Source: Pyrinomonadaceae bacterium
GTDB lineage: Bacteria > Acidobacteriota > Blastocatellia > Pyrinomonadales > Pyrinomonadaceae
Direction: 5' to 3'
Length of the DNA stretch: 43,298 bases
NCBI GenBank assembly: GCA_023717565.1
Contig: JAMQPI010000386.1
Span: 1-43,298, forward strand
Position 1 is the first letter of the stretch, and each line of letters begins with the position of its first letter. Made by a program: the position numbers and the translations under genes. The notes under the pieces are model-generated. The model was given only the letters and a program-made list of their open reading frames with translations, was not told the DNA's origin and ran no database searches. Below, piece after piece: positions 1 through 8,601 of this stretch.

Positions 1-1
1 T

Positions 2-1294
2 GACGCAGCGGGAGATCTAGTCACGACCTCTGAAATCAGAAATGGGCAAACCAAGACGATGAGTTTGGCCTATGACGGCGATGGCAAGTTGCTCTATGAG
101 TCAGTCAACGGCACTACTTCTGACTATCTGATTCGCTCAACGGTGCTCGGAACAGTGCTAACCAAGCTCACAGCGACGGGCGGGAAAGATATTACCTACG
201 TGCCAGCCAACGGCCTGGTGGCTCCGATGCAGAACGAGAATCCCGGCTTCACGCCGTTTATGTCGTGGGTGCAGCGCGACGCATTGGGAGTCCAGGAGCG
301 GCAAAGTAACGCCGCCGACAATGTGAAAGCGTATGATCCTTTTGGCGGTTTGATCCCTAACACGCAACCACCGTTGGGTGGAGGGCCCCCGCCGTATGTA
401 CCCTTCTATGGCGCGACTTATGGGGGCGTAACTCTGTCTGCCTTCATAACCGCAAACAACCTTTCTAGTGGGTGCTATTCAGCTACGTCGGGCGCTCCAG
501 ACACTTGCAGTAACGCTATGTTGCAGCGGATGAGCTGGGAATTCGTCTCTAATCTTCCGGGCTTTAGCGGCAATCAAGTCAAGGCGGAAGATGAGCACGC
601 TTTTAATTATAGAAGAGCGACGGGAAGTTTCCGCCAATTTGACGATAACGGTCGGTCTTATTTCAACCATGCAATTCGAAACGGGCTGTTTAACGAAGAA
701 GAAGCCGAGCCGCAGAATACCACAGGCATTGGGGTCTTCCCTTGGATAACATCGATTCATAACTCCATCATTGACGGAATTGCTCCCTGCCTGACTTTAA
801 GAGAGCGCCGACAAATGAAGACAGCGAGCGCTGATGTTGACGAAGATCAAAGTCTCGACGGATCTTATAAACATGCAATGCGAGCACCTGGACAATCCGT
901 GTACGACGCATACCTGTCCTCGACTCTATTCATCTTTGAGGCTGTTCTCGGCGCGCGCGAATTACAGCAAGACTATGCAGCGAACGGCGGCAAGGGATTT
1001 TCACCGGACGCGCTTTACGCAGTTGGAATTGCGATACATACCGTGACGGATAGTACCTCCCCAGCACACACGGGTTTTCAGGTATGGCACGGTCTAGACG
1101 GTCCCATTAACCTCATACGAGCCGCACGACATGGCGTGCTCGAATCTGAGATTACACCGGCGCAGCAAACTGAAGCCGTAAACAAAGGCCGTGAGATTTT
1201 TCGAATGGCCTTTGGGCTCAAGCTTTCCGCTACTGCTTTCCCATCAAAATCAGGAAAGTGCGTTGGAAACAAAGGCTCTAGATCTCTGAACTAG
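2..1294 (+). CDS. Rhs/YD-repeat protein, C-terminal part, with phospholipase C/P1-nuclease-like tip
   Basis: The reading frame is open to the first base, so this is the 3' end of a longer gene. The first part has YD-repeat character (SLAYDGDGKLLYESVNG) and a DPFGG motif near the end of the Rhs core. After a Pro/Gly-rich stretch the last ~270 residues form a separate domain. It contains AIHTVTDSTSPAH, which has the HxxxDxxxPxH spacing of the zinc site in bacterial phospholipase C and S1/P1 nucleases (compare HYFADLTQPMH), and a further WHG soon after. Seen: the motif and the modular layout. Known: Rhs proteins often end in variable toxin domains. Inferred: a metal-dependent lipase or nuclease effector. 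It could equally be a harmless surface protein, since no secretion genes lie in the window. The next gene follows after 15 bases and may be its partner. Confidence 0.7.
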   Translation, partial: DAAGDLVTTSEIRNGQTKTMSLAYDGDGKLLYESVNGTTSDYLIRSTVLGTVLTKLTATGGKDITYVPANGLVAPMQNENPGFTPFMSWVQRDALGVQERQSNAADNVKAYDPFGGLIPNTQPPLGGGPPPYVPFYGATYGGVTLSAFITANNLSSGCYSATSGAPDTCSNAMLQRMSWEFVSNLPGFSGNQVKAEDEHAFNYRRATGSFRQFDDNGRSYFNHAIRNGLFNEEEAEPQNTTGIGVFPWITSIHNSIIDGIAPCLTLRERRQMKTASADVDEDQSLDGSYKHAMRAPGQSVYDAYLSSTLFIFEAVLGARELQQDYAANGGKGFSPDALYAVGIAIHTVTDSTSPAHTGFQVWHGLDGPINLIRAARHGVLESEITPAQQTEAVNKGREIFRMAFGLKLSATAFPSKSGKCVGNKGSRSLN

Positions 1295-1309
1295 AAAGCG
1301 TTATATGCG

Positions 1310-1825
1310 ATGAGAATCAATCGTAAGTCCAAAAAGACAACAGCCGCTTCGCACTTGGTAGTGTTGCTCATACTCTGGGCGGGATTTTTGGTGGCTTCTG
1401 ATTTGCGCAATGCTCTTGCTAATGGCCAAAGCACTGGGACAAAGCCGAGGCAAAAAGTTGCTACTACACAGCCCGCTTTTCGCTATGTCATAGTAAGTCA
1501 ATCCCTCGTACACAATGGTCGCGTGGTGATTGTCCTGTTTGACATCAAACATTTCACAGAAGTCAACTTGAGAGAATTATTCAGGCTTATATCAAAACGA
1601 TTTCCCGAGCCCGACGAGTTGCGGGTCGGTGTGTTTACTGCTCTCGATCAACTTCCGACGCCTGAAGAAGAGGACTACGAAAGATTATTCTCAACGAACG
1701 ATTTAGCGTACGTTAAGCAAATAGAAAAATATCCCAACGCGACTTACATGCGAACCAAAAACCGGGAGGAGTTTCAGTACTCCATCGGTGAGGGCCAACC
1801 GCGGCAACAGGTAATAATCAAATGA
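1310..1825 (+). CDS. small exported protein of unknown function, candidate immunity partner
   Basis: I do not recognise a named family for this 171-residue protein. It starts with a basic stretch (MRINRKSKK) and a hydrophobic segment around residues 13-30 that ends near ALANG, which looks like a signal peptide. The mature part is mixed alpha/beta and has no cysteines in an obvious metal or lipid-attachment motif. A phrase near the middle, LRVGVFTALDQLPTPEE, seems to be the best-conserved type of segment. It lies 15 bases after an Rhs-type gene with a toxin-like tip, the usual place for an immunity gene, and an exported product would fit protection of the envelope. That role is inference from position alone. 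No strong ribosome binding site is seen before the ATG. Confidence 0.6.
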   Translation: MRINRKSKKTTAASHLVVLLILWAGFLVASDLRNALANGQSTGTKPRQKVATTQPAFRYVIVSQSLVHNGRVVIVLFDIKHFTEVNLRELFRLISKRFPEPDELRVGVFTALDQLPTPEEEDYERLFSTNDLAYVKQIEKYPNATYMRTKNREEFQYSIGEGQPRQQVIIK

Positions 1826-1870
1826 AGAGAGCGCCATTTAGGTCACCGAGAACTGTTATCCCGTACTTGA

Positions 1871-2038
1871 TGGTCTTGCCCTTTGGTTACAACTAGTTTT
1901 CGACTACAACTCTACAGTTACGATTCGGGCACGCAGTTTGTGAGCCTTCTCCCGCAGAACCCTGTGCCACTGCCCAAGGAACTGTTGGCTGATACGAACG
2001 GCCTCGTGCCGAAATCCTCAGGAATGGAACTTGAATAG
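1871..2038 (+). pseudogene. possible decayed coding remnant in a gene-poor gap
   Basis: The gap between 1826 and 2230 holds no convincing gene. One frame reads about 55 codons in protein-like composition (including LYSYDSGTQFVSLLPQNPVP) and ends with TAG at 2036-2038, but has no start codon before an upstream TGA. It may be the tail of a deleted gene, perhaps another piece of the Rhs region. The evidence is composition only, so the call is weak. Confidence 0.25.
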
Positions 2039-2230
2039 TTAAGCGCGACCAGGTCAAGTTGTGGATAAGCCAGCTTGGTCCTGTAGTCAATGCTGGCAGG
2101 CAAGCAAGATGTCAGACTTAGACGGCGAGCAGTCTGTTAAACCATCTGAGAACTCCCCCGAGTGTTTTCGAGGACTTGCCGGGGATGGGATAAAAGACCA
2201 TAATGGGTCGCGGAATGGACGCTAGGTGGT

Positions 2231-2255
2231 AAGCGAGCTTTAAGCTCGCTTTTTG
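2231..2255 (+). terminator. intrinsic terminator-like hairpin
   Basis: The arms AGCGAGCTT (2232-2240) and AAGCTCGCT (2242-2250) are perfectly complementary and are followed by five T residues. It lies just before the ribosome binding site of the next gene, so it would end read-through from the left or act as an attenuator for the TonB-domain gene. A 9-bp stem with a one-base centre is tight for a loop, so the inner pairs are probably open. Confidence 0.6.
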
Positions 2256-2274
2256 CATTTGAGGAGTCAACGTA

Positions 2275-3501
2275 TTGAAGGTAAAAAGTAATTTGGTTGG
2301 AAATCCCCTGGGTACACGAATCTCCTTGCCGCTAGTTCTTCTTGCCTTCCTCGCCATTATCCCGACCGTAGTATCTGCCCAGGAATCCAGTCAGGCAGCA
2401 AAGACTGAAGGCGCAAAGACCGACGCCGCGAAAGCTGAAGCAGTCCAGACTGACTCCAGTGAAGCAGCAAAGGCTCAGGCCGCTACGGCTGTACAGGTTC
2501 GTATTGAGCGGGCGCGGGCGCTCGCTGCTGCTCATCGACTGCAACATGCTGCTGGGGAACTCGAGTCCCTTCGCGCCACAGCTACCGACGAGGTTGTGCA
2601 CAACGTTACGTCAGTAATGTTGATGAGCATCTACCTGGAAGAAGGCAACTACGCGCGCGCTGAATCCCTGCTTGAGGAGACATTTCGCGCCCGGGCCACT
2701 CAGAAAGATCGCTCAATCCGTACCTACTTTGCGCTGGCGGGCCAGGCGGTGAACGGAGCTCGCGCCCATATCGCACGTTATCGAAATTTTGGGATCAATG
2801 TATCGGATGCAAAGCTTCCGGTTGAGGCTCTGGCCGATTTGGATCGTCTGCGCGTGCTGATCGAACGGATGATTGCCCAGGCTCGTGAAATCTCCCAGGA
2901 CGATTCAAAGGCTTATGACTCACTAGCGCTGCTCGAAGACGTCTTAGGGATTCGCCTCTCACTGGCTCGGGAAGGCGAAGACAACGAGAGATGGTCGACT
3001 GAGTATGCGGGTGCACGCCACGGACTCTCAATATCGCAAAAGCAGGTCGCCTCAGTTGGCGGGATCCCGCCGTTTTCGTCCCCGGACGTGAGGTCTCCGG
3101 CTGCGGGAATGGTCACGCCTTCAGTTCCAGAAGGTGAAAAGTCGGCGCCTACCACTCAGCAGCCGAACACCCCAGCGACCCCTGCCGAGGGAAGCGTGGA
3201 GAGTGCTAATGCTGCCGATTCCAACACCCTAAGCGTTGGGTCGCTGAACCACTGGGCCACAAAGAAAGTGGTCCCTATCTATCCGCAACTGGCAAGGTCT
3301 TCCAGCATTGCGGGCGTAGTCAGGGTGTATGTGACCACAGACACCGCCGGGAGAGTTGTTGATGTCTCGCGTTCTGAGGGCCCTCCGGTTCTGAGGCAGG
3401 CTGCGGAGTTTGCGGCGCGCCAATGGCGGTTTCAGGCGGCCATCGTCGCCGACAAACGGTTCGGACTCTCCGGGTACATTGAGTTCAACTTCACGCTGTA
3501 G
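2275..3501 (+). CDS. periplasmic TonB C-terminal domain protein with alanine-rich helical region
   Basis: The 408-residue product begins with a signal peptide or membrane anchor (hydrophobic around residues 17-35, ending VVSAQ). Next comes an Ala/Lys/Glu-rich repetitive stretch (AAKTEGAKTDAAKAEAV) and a helical part resembling TPR-like repeats at about residues 75-240. After a Pro/Ser/Thr linker, a TonB C-terminal fold occupies about residues 320-408 (VVPIYPQLARSSSIAGVVRV, then FAARQWRFQAA). TonB tails contact outer-membrane receptors or other envelope partners. No ExbB, ExbD or receptor gene lies nearby, so the partner is unknown. The TTG start at 2275 is chosen because GAGGAG stands at 2261-2266 with 8 bases of spacing. 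The function beyond envelope location is not shown. Confidence 0.75.
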   Translation: MKVKSNLVGNPLGTRISLPLVLLAFLAIIPTVVSAQESSQAAKTEGAKTDAAKAEAVQTDSSEAAKAQAATAVQVRIERARALAAAHRLQHAAGELESLRATATDEVVHNVTSVMLMSIYLEEGNYARAESLLEETFRARATQKDRSIRTYFALAGQAVNGARAHIARYRNFGINVSDAKLPVEALADLDRLRVLIERMIAQAREISQDDSKAYDSLALLEDVLGIRLSLAREGEDNERWSTEYAGARHGLSISQKQVASVGGIPPFSSPDVRSPAAGMVTPSVPEGEKSAPTTQQPNTPATPAEGSVESANAADSNTLSVGSLNHWATKKVVPIYPQLARSSSIAGVVRVYVTTDTAGRVVDVSRSEGPPVLRQAAEFAARQWRFQAAIVADKRFGLSGYIEFNFTL

Positions 3502-3522
3502 TTCTGCCTGCCGAAAAACAAG

Positions 3523-3551
3523 ATCCACGAAACCACACGAAACACCACGAA
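3523..3551 (+). repeat. dispersed CCACGAAA-type intergenic repeat, copy 1
   Basis: The tract repeats CACGAA-type units after ATCCACGAAA. Near-identical tracts occur at 10857-10884 and 25916-25980, always between genes. It is non-coding and short. Its origin is unknown. Confidence 0.75.
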
Positions 3552-3640
3552 GTGACGCCCTGATTTCGAGTCGACTTGAATCAGGGCAGTTGTTGACGCG
3601 CCTTCGCCTGACCGGCCCTTATCTGGTTATCGGACAGCGG

Positions 3641-3680
3641 CTTACTTAAAGTTGACTTTAAAGTAAGGTTTAGCTAGACT
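3641..3680 (+). promoter_or_regulatory. promoter with overlapping palindromic operator before the Rrf2 regulator and suf genes
   Basis: TTGACT (3652-3657) and TAGACT (3675-3680) are separated by 17 bases, a good sigma-70 type promoter. The -35 box sits inside an inverted repeat at 3641-3667, with arms CTTACTTAAAGT and ACTTTAAAGTAAG around a central TG. The left arm lacks one T. A dyad over the -35 box directly before an Rrf2 gene is the expected layout for autorepression, as with IscR or SufR. The repeat and promoter are seen; the identity of the binding protein is inferred. The transcript would have a leader of about 85-90 bases. Confidence 0.7.
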
Positions 3681-3771
3681 GCCCCCGGAAATGAAGAATC
3701 GAAGGGTTGCGGGGGGCGTAGTTGAGTTTAGCCAGCCAGAAGACCAACCGGGCTCGGATTAATTAACTCGA

Positions 3772-4251
3772 ATGAAGATATCGGCACAAGAGGAATTTGG
3801 ACTGCGTTGCTTGCTGCAGCTGGCGCGAGCCAGTGCTGCGGGCGAGTCACTAACCCTGGCTCAAATTGCCGAGCGGGAAGGTATCTCGGTGGCTAACGCC
3901 GGGAAGCTGATGTGGATTCTGAATAAGGCTGGACTGGTGCAATCGCAGCGTGGAATCAAAGGTGGCTACCACCTGGCTCGACCGGCCTCCGATATCCATC
4001 TCAACCAGGTGATTCGCGTGCTCGACGGCGAGCGAGTTGACTCACACTGCAAGAGCTACGCAGGTGTGCTCGAATCGTGCGTCCATACCGGTGACTGTGG
4101 AATACGACCGGTGATCGTCGAGCTTCATTCGATTGTGGACAATGCATTGTCGGAAATCACTCTGTCGCAGTTACTGGGCACTGAAGCCAACGTTGATGCG
4201 ACGCTGCATCAGATTCAGATCACCAAGCAGCGGACAGAACAAACGGCCTAA
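3772..4251 (+). CDS. Rrf2-family Fe-S-responsive transcriptional regulator, IscR/SufR-like
   Basis: The 159-residue protein has the Rrf2 winged helix-turn-helix at about residues 1-80 (MKISAQEEFGLRCLLQLA, with recognition-helix region ISVANAGKLMWILNKAGLV and wing GIKGGYHLAR). Three cysteines, C93, C103 and C109, lie in the loop that binds a [2Fe-2S] or [4Fe-4S] cluster in IscR-type members. It precedes sufB by 46 bases in the same direction, so it most likely senses Fe-S status and controls this suf cluster. The palindromic promoter upstream supports autoregulation. Whether it is an IscR or SufR functional equivalent cannot be told from sequence. Confidence 0.9.
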   Translation: MKISAQEEFGLRCLLQLARASAAGESLTLAQIAEREGISVANAGKLMWILNKAGLVQSQRGIKGGYHLARPASDIHLNQVIRVLDGERVDSHCKSYAGVLESCVHTGDCGIRPVIVELHSIVDNALSEITLSQLLGTEANVDATLHQIQITKQRTEQTA

Positions 4252-4297
4252 GAGCAAGCGGACGAAGAACTATTAGAAGGCTAATACTTAAAACAAG

Positions 4298-5734
4298 ATG
4301 AGCACAGCAGAAAATCTGGTCAGCCAGGAATACAAGTACGGGTTCGTAACCGACATTGAGTCCGACACCATTCCCCGGGGACTCTCGGAGGACACTGTCC
4401 GCCTGATTGCCGCAAAGAAAAATGAGCCGGAGTGGATGTTGGAGTTTCGCCTGAAGGCTTATCGGCACTGGTTAACCATGACCGAGCCGAAGCACTGGCC
4501 CAACCTCACCTATCCAGAGATCAATTATCAGGACATGATTTACTACAGCGCTCCGAAGCAGAAGGCTTTGAAAGCTAGTATGGATGAGGTCGATCCTGAG
4601 TTGCTCAAGACTTTTGAAAAGCTCGGCATCCCGTTAACCGAGCAGAAACAACTCGCCGGTGTTGCTGTTGATGCTGTTTTTGATTCAGTTTCGGTGGCCA
4701 CAACTTATAAAGAGAAGCTCAAGAAGCACGGCGTCATCTTCTGTTCCTTCAGCGAGGCTATTCGCGAATATCCGGACCTGATTCGCAAGTACCTGGGCTC
4801 TGTGGTGCCAACTAACGACAACTTCTTCGCCGCCCTTAACAGCGCTGTGTTTTCCGACGGTTCATTCTGTTTCATCCCTAAAGGCGTTCGTTGTCCGATG
4901 GAGCTCTCGACTTATTTCCGGATTAACAACTCAGAATCCGGCCAGTTCGAAAGGACTCTGATCGTCGCGGAAGAAGGCTCTTACGTTTCTTATCTCGAAG
5001 GATGCACCGCGCCCAAGTTCGACAAGAACCAGTTGCACGCCGCGGTGGTCGAGCTCATTGCCTTAGACGACGCGCAAATCAAATATTCTACGGTGCAAAA
5101 CTGGTACGCCGGCGACGAAGAAGGTCGTGGCGGGATCTACAACTTTGTTACCAAACGGGGCAAGTGCGCGGGTCGCAATTCCAAGATCTCCTGGACGCAG
5201 GTGGAAACGGGTTCGGCGATTACCTGGAAGTACCCGTCGTGTATTCTGCTGGGCGACAACTCAATCGGTGAGTTTTACTCAGTGGCGCTGACGAATCACG
5301 CACAGCAGGCCGACACGGGAACGAAGATGATTCACCTGGGCAAGAACACGCGCTCGACAATCATCTCCAAGGGTATTGCCGCCGGCAAATCAAATAACAG
5401 TTATCGGGGCCTGGTGAAGGTCATGCCCAAGGCTGAGAACTCGCGCAACTACACACAGTGTGACTCGATGTTAATTGGTTCAAACAGCGGCGCTAATACT
5501 TTTCCCTACATCGAGGTCATGAACAACTCTTCGGCGGTGGAGCATGAGGCTTCCACGTCGAAAATCAGCGAGGAACAGTTGTTCTATTTGCAACAGCGCG
5601 GCATCTCTCAGGAAGACGCAGTCTCTTTGATTATTAACGGCTTTTGCAAGGATGTGTTTCTGCAGTTGCCGATGGAGTTTGCCGTCGAAGCCCAGCGTCT
5701 GCTTGGTATGAAGCTTGAAGGCAGCGTCGGTTAG
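4298..5734 (+). CDS. sufB: Fe-S cluster scaffold protein SufB
   Basis: SufB is the scaffold subunit of the SufBC2D complex, where Fe-S clusters are assembled in the cytoplasm. The 478-residue length is typical. Family segments are clear: [20 protein letters not shown] at the N-terminus, [20 protein letters not shown] in the middle, [20 protein letters not shown] and [10 protein letters not shown] in the beta-helical core, and [20 protein letters not shown] near the end. The ATG is preceded by only a weak AGAAGG. It is the first structural gene of the cluster and is followed by a repeat-filled gap before sufC. Its substrates are sulfur from SufS/SufU and iron from an unknown donor. The call is secure. 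Confidence 0.97.
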   Translation: MSTAENLVSQEYKYGFVTDIESDTIPRGLSEDTVRLIAAKKNEPEWMLEFRLKAYRHWLTMTEPKHWPNLTYPEINYQDMIYYSAPKQKALKASMDEVDPELLKTFEKLGIPLTEQKQLAGVAVDAVFDSVSVATTYKEKLKKHGVIFCSFSEAIREYPDLIRKYLGSVVPTNDNFFAALNSAVFSDGSFCFIPKGVRCPMELSTYFRINNSESGQFERTLIVAEEGSYVSYLEGCTAPKFDKNQLHAAVVELIALDDAQIKYSTVQNWYAGDEEGRGGIYNFVTKRGKCAGRNSKISWTQVETGSAITWKYPSCILLGDNSIGEFYSVALTNHAQQADTGTKMIHLGKNTRSTIISKGIAAGKSNNSYRGLVKVMPKAENSRNYTQCDSMLIGSNSGANTFPYIEVMNNSSAVEHEASTSKISEEQLFYLQQRGISQEDAVSLIINGFCKDVFLQLPMEFAVEAQRLLGMKLEGSVG

Positions 5735-5737
5735 AGA

Positions 5738-5846
5738 TGGGACGGGGCGAAGGGGAGACACGGAGACGGGGAGACACGGAGACACGGCGAGGCAGAAGTT
5801 TTTCTCCCCGTCCCCCTATCTCCGGTTCTCCCCCTCTCCGTGTCAA
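5738..5846 (+). repeat. GGAGACACGG repeat cluster with inverted copies between sufB and sufC
   Basis: The 137-base gap between sufB and sufC is filled by purine-rich units of the type GGGGAGACACGGAGAC, followed after a short spacer by pyrimidine-rich complements such as TCTCCCCGTCCCCC and CCCCTCTCCGTGTC. The two halves could pair into a long imperfect hairpin inside the suf transcript. The sufC ribosome binding site (AAAGAGGAG, 5854-5862) lies just outside it. Confidence 0.8.
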
Positions 5847-5871
5847 GATTCTTAAAGAGGAGCAATAATAC

Positions 5872-6651
5872 GTGTTAGAAGTTCGCGATTTACATGCAAG
5901 CATTAATGGTAGCCCGATTCTGAAGGGTATCGATCTCACGATCAAGAAGGGTGAGATTCACGCCATCATGGGTCCTAACGGATCCGGAAAATCAACCTTG
6001 GCCAAAGTGCTGGCCGGCCATCCCGCCTACGAAGTAACCAAAGGGCAGGTGCTCTACGAAGGCAAGAACCTTTTGGAGATGGCGCCTGACGAGCGCGCGC
6101 GCGAAGGCGTGTTCATGGCCTTTCAGTATCCGATCGAAGTTCCCGGTGTCTCGAATGCGCAGTTTCTCCGGTTGGCTTACAACGAAAAGCGCAAGCACCT
6201 CGGCGAGGAAGAATTGGATCCGCTGGAGTTCAAAGACTTGCTGAAAGAGCGCGCCAAGATAGTTGAAATGGATGCGAGCTTCATGACCCGGTCGGTAAAC
6301 GAGGGGTTCTCGGGCGGCGAGAAGAAACGAAACGAGATCCTGCAGATGGCTGTGTTGGAGCCGAAGCTGGCGATTCTGGACGAAACCGACTCCGGCCTCG
6401 ATATTGATGCGTTGAGGATTGTTGCGGGGGGCGTCAATCATCTGCACAACTCGGAGAATGCAGTTGTCCTGGTTACTCACTATCAGCGTTTGCTCAACTA
6501 CATCGTGCCGCACTATGTACATGTGCTGGCCGGCGGGCGCATTGCTCGCGAAGGCGGCAAGGAGCTGGCCCTGGAGTTGGAGGAGAAGGGATACGACTGG
6601 ATTACTTCGTCCGTAACGGGAAGTGGGAGCAGCGCGGTGAGCGTAATTTAA
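5872..6651 (+). CDS. sufC: Fe-S assembly ATPase SufC
   Basis: SufC is the ABC-type ATPase that drives conformational change in SufBC2D; it is soluble and not a transporter. In the 259-residue product the Walker A motif GPNGSGKST lies at residues 34-42. The ABC signature is [11 protein letters not shown] and the Walker B region is [12 protein letters not shown] with the family-typical DSGLDIDAL, followed by the switch histidine in LVTHYQRLL. The start is GTG at 5872, placed by AAAGAGGAG ten bases upstream and by the family's LEVRDLHA beginning. It ends 5 bases before sufD. Confidence 0.97.
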   Translation: MLEVRDLHASINGSPILKGIDLTIKKGEIHAIMGPNGSGKSTLAKVLAGHPAYEVTKGQVLYEGKNLLEMAPDERAREGVFMAFQYPIEVPGVSNAQFLRLAYNEKRKHLGEEELDPLEFKDLLKERAKIVEMDASFMTRSVNEGFSGGEKKRNEILQMAVLEPKLAILDETDSGLDIDALRIVAGGVNHLHNSENAVVLVTHYQRLLNYIVPHYVHVLAGGRIAREGGKELALELEEKGYDWITSSVTGSGSSAVSVI

Positions 6652-6656
6652 AGAAG

Positions 6657-8006
6657 ATGGTGTCTCAAATCGTAAAAGAAGAAAATCAATATCAGGCAGC
6701 GTTCCGGCAGCTTCAACAAAGGACGACAGCGAGCGACGTAGCGTGGTTTGGACGGTTGCGCGAGAGCGCGATGGATCGGTTCGAACAGTTGGGCTTTCCA
6801 TCAGTGAAAGAGGAAGAATGGAAATACACCAACGTCGCGCCCATAACTAAGCTGACCTTCGATCCGGCTCTACCAGCTATCGATGTTGATTCCCTGGCGA
6901 CATCGACTGAGTTGGCGAGGTTTGGTTACCCGGAAGCACAAACGAGCCAGTTGGTGTTCGTAAACGGGGCTCTACGGAGCAACCTTAGTTCATTGGCCGG
7001 CGTGCCTGCCGGAGTCGTCGCGATTGATTTGGTTGAAGCCATCGCAGATGCGAAATATGGGGAGCTTATTCGCGAACAACTCGCCCGCAGTGCAGATTAC
7101 AACGCCAATGCCTTCACAGCATTGAACACCGCGTGTGTCTCTTCCGGCGCGTTTATCCTGATTCGAAAAGGAACTGAGCTCGAATCTCCGCTCCACCTCA
7201 ACTTCGTAAGCGATCCATCAGCCCCGAATTCAGTGAGCTTTCCGCGCGTTTTGATCATTTCAGAAGAGAACAGCCGAGCCACAGTTATCGAGAGCTATGC
7301 CGGAACTAACGACGCAGCCTATTTTACCAACGCGGTTGTGGAGATAGTGCTTAAAGACGGAGCACGCCTCGAGCATTACAAAGTTCAGCGTGAAAGCGTT
7401 GAGGCCTATCATGTTGCTACCACCAGCGCCGACCTGGGTCCAAACAGCAGTTACGACAGTACTACGATCAACTTTGGCGCCCGGCTTTCGCGGCATGACA
7501 TCCACGTGAAGATGGCTCATGAAGGAGCTGAATGCTGGGTGGACGGACTGTACGTTGTCAGTTCTGACCAACACACCGACACGCATTCGGTCATCGATCA
7601 CCAGCAGCCGCACTGCACCAGCCACCAACTCTATAAAGGGATTCTGGACGGTAAGTCGCGCGCAGTTTTCAATGGCAAGATCTTTGTTCGTCACGGTGCC
7701 CAGAAGACTGACGCGATGCAGACGAACAAGAACTTGCTGCTTTCAGATGAAGCGCGCGTCGATACCAAGCCCCAGCTGGAGATCCTTGCCGACGACGTCA
7801 AATGCGCTCACGGCGCGGCCGTTGGGCAGTTGGAGGAAGACGAGCTGTTTTACCTCGAGACTCGGGGGATCCACCCTGAGCTGGCGAAGAATCTTCTGAC
7901 CTACGGTTTTGCGGAAGAAGTGATTGGCAAGATAAAGGTTGATTCGATAAGGGAGCAGCTGGATGAAGCTGTGCTGAATCGAATCAACGCTAGGCTGGAA
8001 GCATGA
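6657..8006 (+). CDS. sufD: Fe-S cluster assembly protein SufD
   Basis: SufD is the SufB paralogue that completes the SufBC2D scaffold. The 449-residue protein has the SufD N-terminal helical region with GFPSVKEEEWKYTNVAPI, a beta-helix core, and the conserved C-terminal block HGAQKTDAMQTNKNLLLSDE followed by VDTKPQLEILADDVKCAHGA and LFYLETRGI. It starts 5 bases after sufC and overlaps the next gene by four bases (ATGA), so translation of the three genes is probably linked. The length and the C-terminal motif separate it clearly from SufB. Confidence 0.96.
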   Translation: MVSQIVKEENQYQAAFRQLQQRTTASDVAWFGRLRESAMDRFEQLGFPSVKEEEWKYTNVAPITKLTFDPALPAIDVDSLATSTELARFGYPEAQTSQLVFVNGALRSNLSSLAGVPAGVVAIDLVEAIADAKYGELIREQLARSADYNANAFTALNTACVSSGAFILIRKGTELESPLHLNFVSDPSAPNSVSFPRVLIISEENSRATVIESYAGTNDAAYFTNAVVEIVLKDGARLEHYKVQRESVEAYHVATTSADLGPNSSYDSTTINFGARLSRHDIHVKMAHEGAECWVDGLYVVSSDQHTDTHSVIDHQQPHCTSHQLYKGILDGKSRAVFNGKIFVRHGAQKTDAMQTNKNLLLSDEARVDTKPQLEILADDVKCAHGAAVGQLEEDELFYLETRGIHPELAKNLLTYGFAEEVIGKIKVDSIREQLDEAVLNRINARLEA

Positions 8007-8584
8007 TTGTTCTGGAGGTTGCCTTGTCAGCTAGAGTCGATCCCATCCTCACAGTCGCCGATCTGGATTTAATGCCAGACGACGATAATCGATACGAGCT
8101 CTTTGAAGGAGAAATATTCGTGTCCCGCGCACCCGGTCTACCTCACCAGACGGTTCTAGCGAATTTGCTGACTCTGATCAGAGTGTTTCTGGCACAAAAT
8201 CCAGCCGGAAAAGTCTGGCCGACACCAGGCGTCATTCTTGACAATTTCAACGCCGCGATACCCGACATAGTGTTTGTGAGCACTGAGCGCCTCGAGGCTA
8301 TAGCATCGGGCGAAAAAGTTACCGGTGCGCCCGATCTAGTCATCGAGGTCGTTTCGCAGGGAGTTGAAAACGAGCGTCGCGATAAGACGGTCAAGCGTCA
8401 GGCTTATAGCAAATTCGGCGTAAATGAGTATTGGGTGGTTGATCGATATCACCAGACAATCGAGGTTTACCGCCTGAAGGAAGGCCAGCTAGTGTTGGTA
8501 ACTACTCTAGCGGACGGTGATCAGCTTACGACGCCGTTGCTGCCGGCGTTCACGTGCTTGATAAGCCAGGTTTTCGAAGGATAA
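8003..8584 (+). CDS. Uma2-family (DUF820) PD-(D/E)XK nuclease-fold protein
   Basis: The 193-residue product matches the Uma2/DUF820 pattern: YELFEGEIFVSRAPGLPHQTV near the start, then PDIVFVSTERLE, PDLVIEVVSQGVENERRDKTVKRQAY and the Tyr/Trp-rich FGVNEYWVVDRYHQTIEVYRL. The Asp and Glu-x-Val residues plus the Lys and Tyr resemble a PD-(D/E)XK nuclease core. These proteins are common in cyanobacteria and soil bacteria and mostly lack known substrates. Its ATG overlaps the sufD stop, which puts it in the suf transcript between sufD and sufS. No Suf-related role is known for the family, so this may be an insertion. Confidence 0.88.
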   Translation: MIVLEVALSARVDPILTVADLDLMPDDDNRYELFEGEIFVSRAPGLPHQTVLANLLTLIRVFLAQNPAGKVWPTPGVILDNFNAAIPDIVFVSTERLEAIASGEKVTGAPDLVIEVVSQGVENERRDKTVKRQAYSKFGVNEYWVVDRYHQTIEVYRLKEGQLVLVTTLADGDQLTTPLLPAFTCLISQVFEG

Positions 8585-8601
8585 ATCTCAATGATCGCTA
8601 A

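Noticed and set aside
2104-2230. Possible riboswitch leader before the TonB-domain gene
   Set aside because: The stretch has some pairing capacity but matches no riboswitch core that I can recognise.
5992-6801. Minus-strand frame of 269 codons opposite sufC
   Set aside because: It is a shadow of the sufC coding strand; sufC is certain from its Walker and signature motifs.
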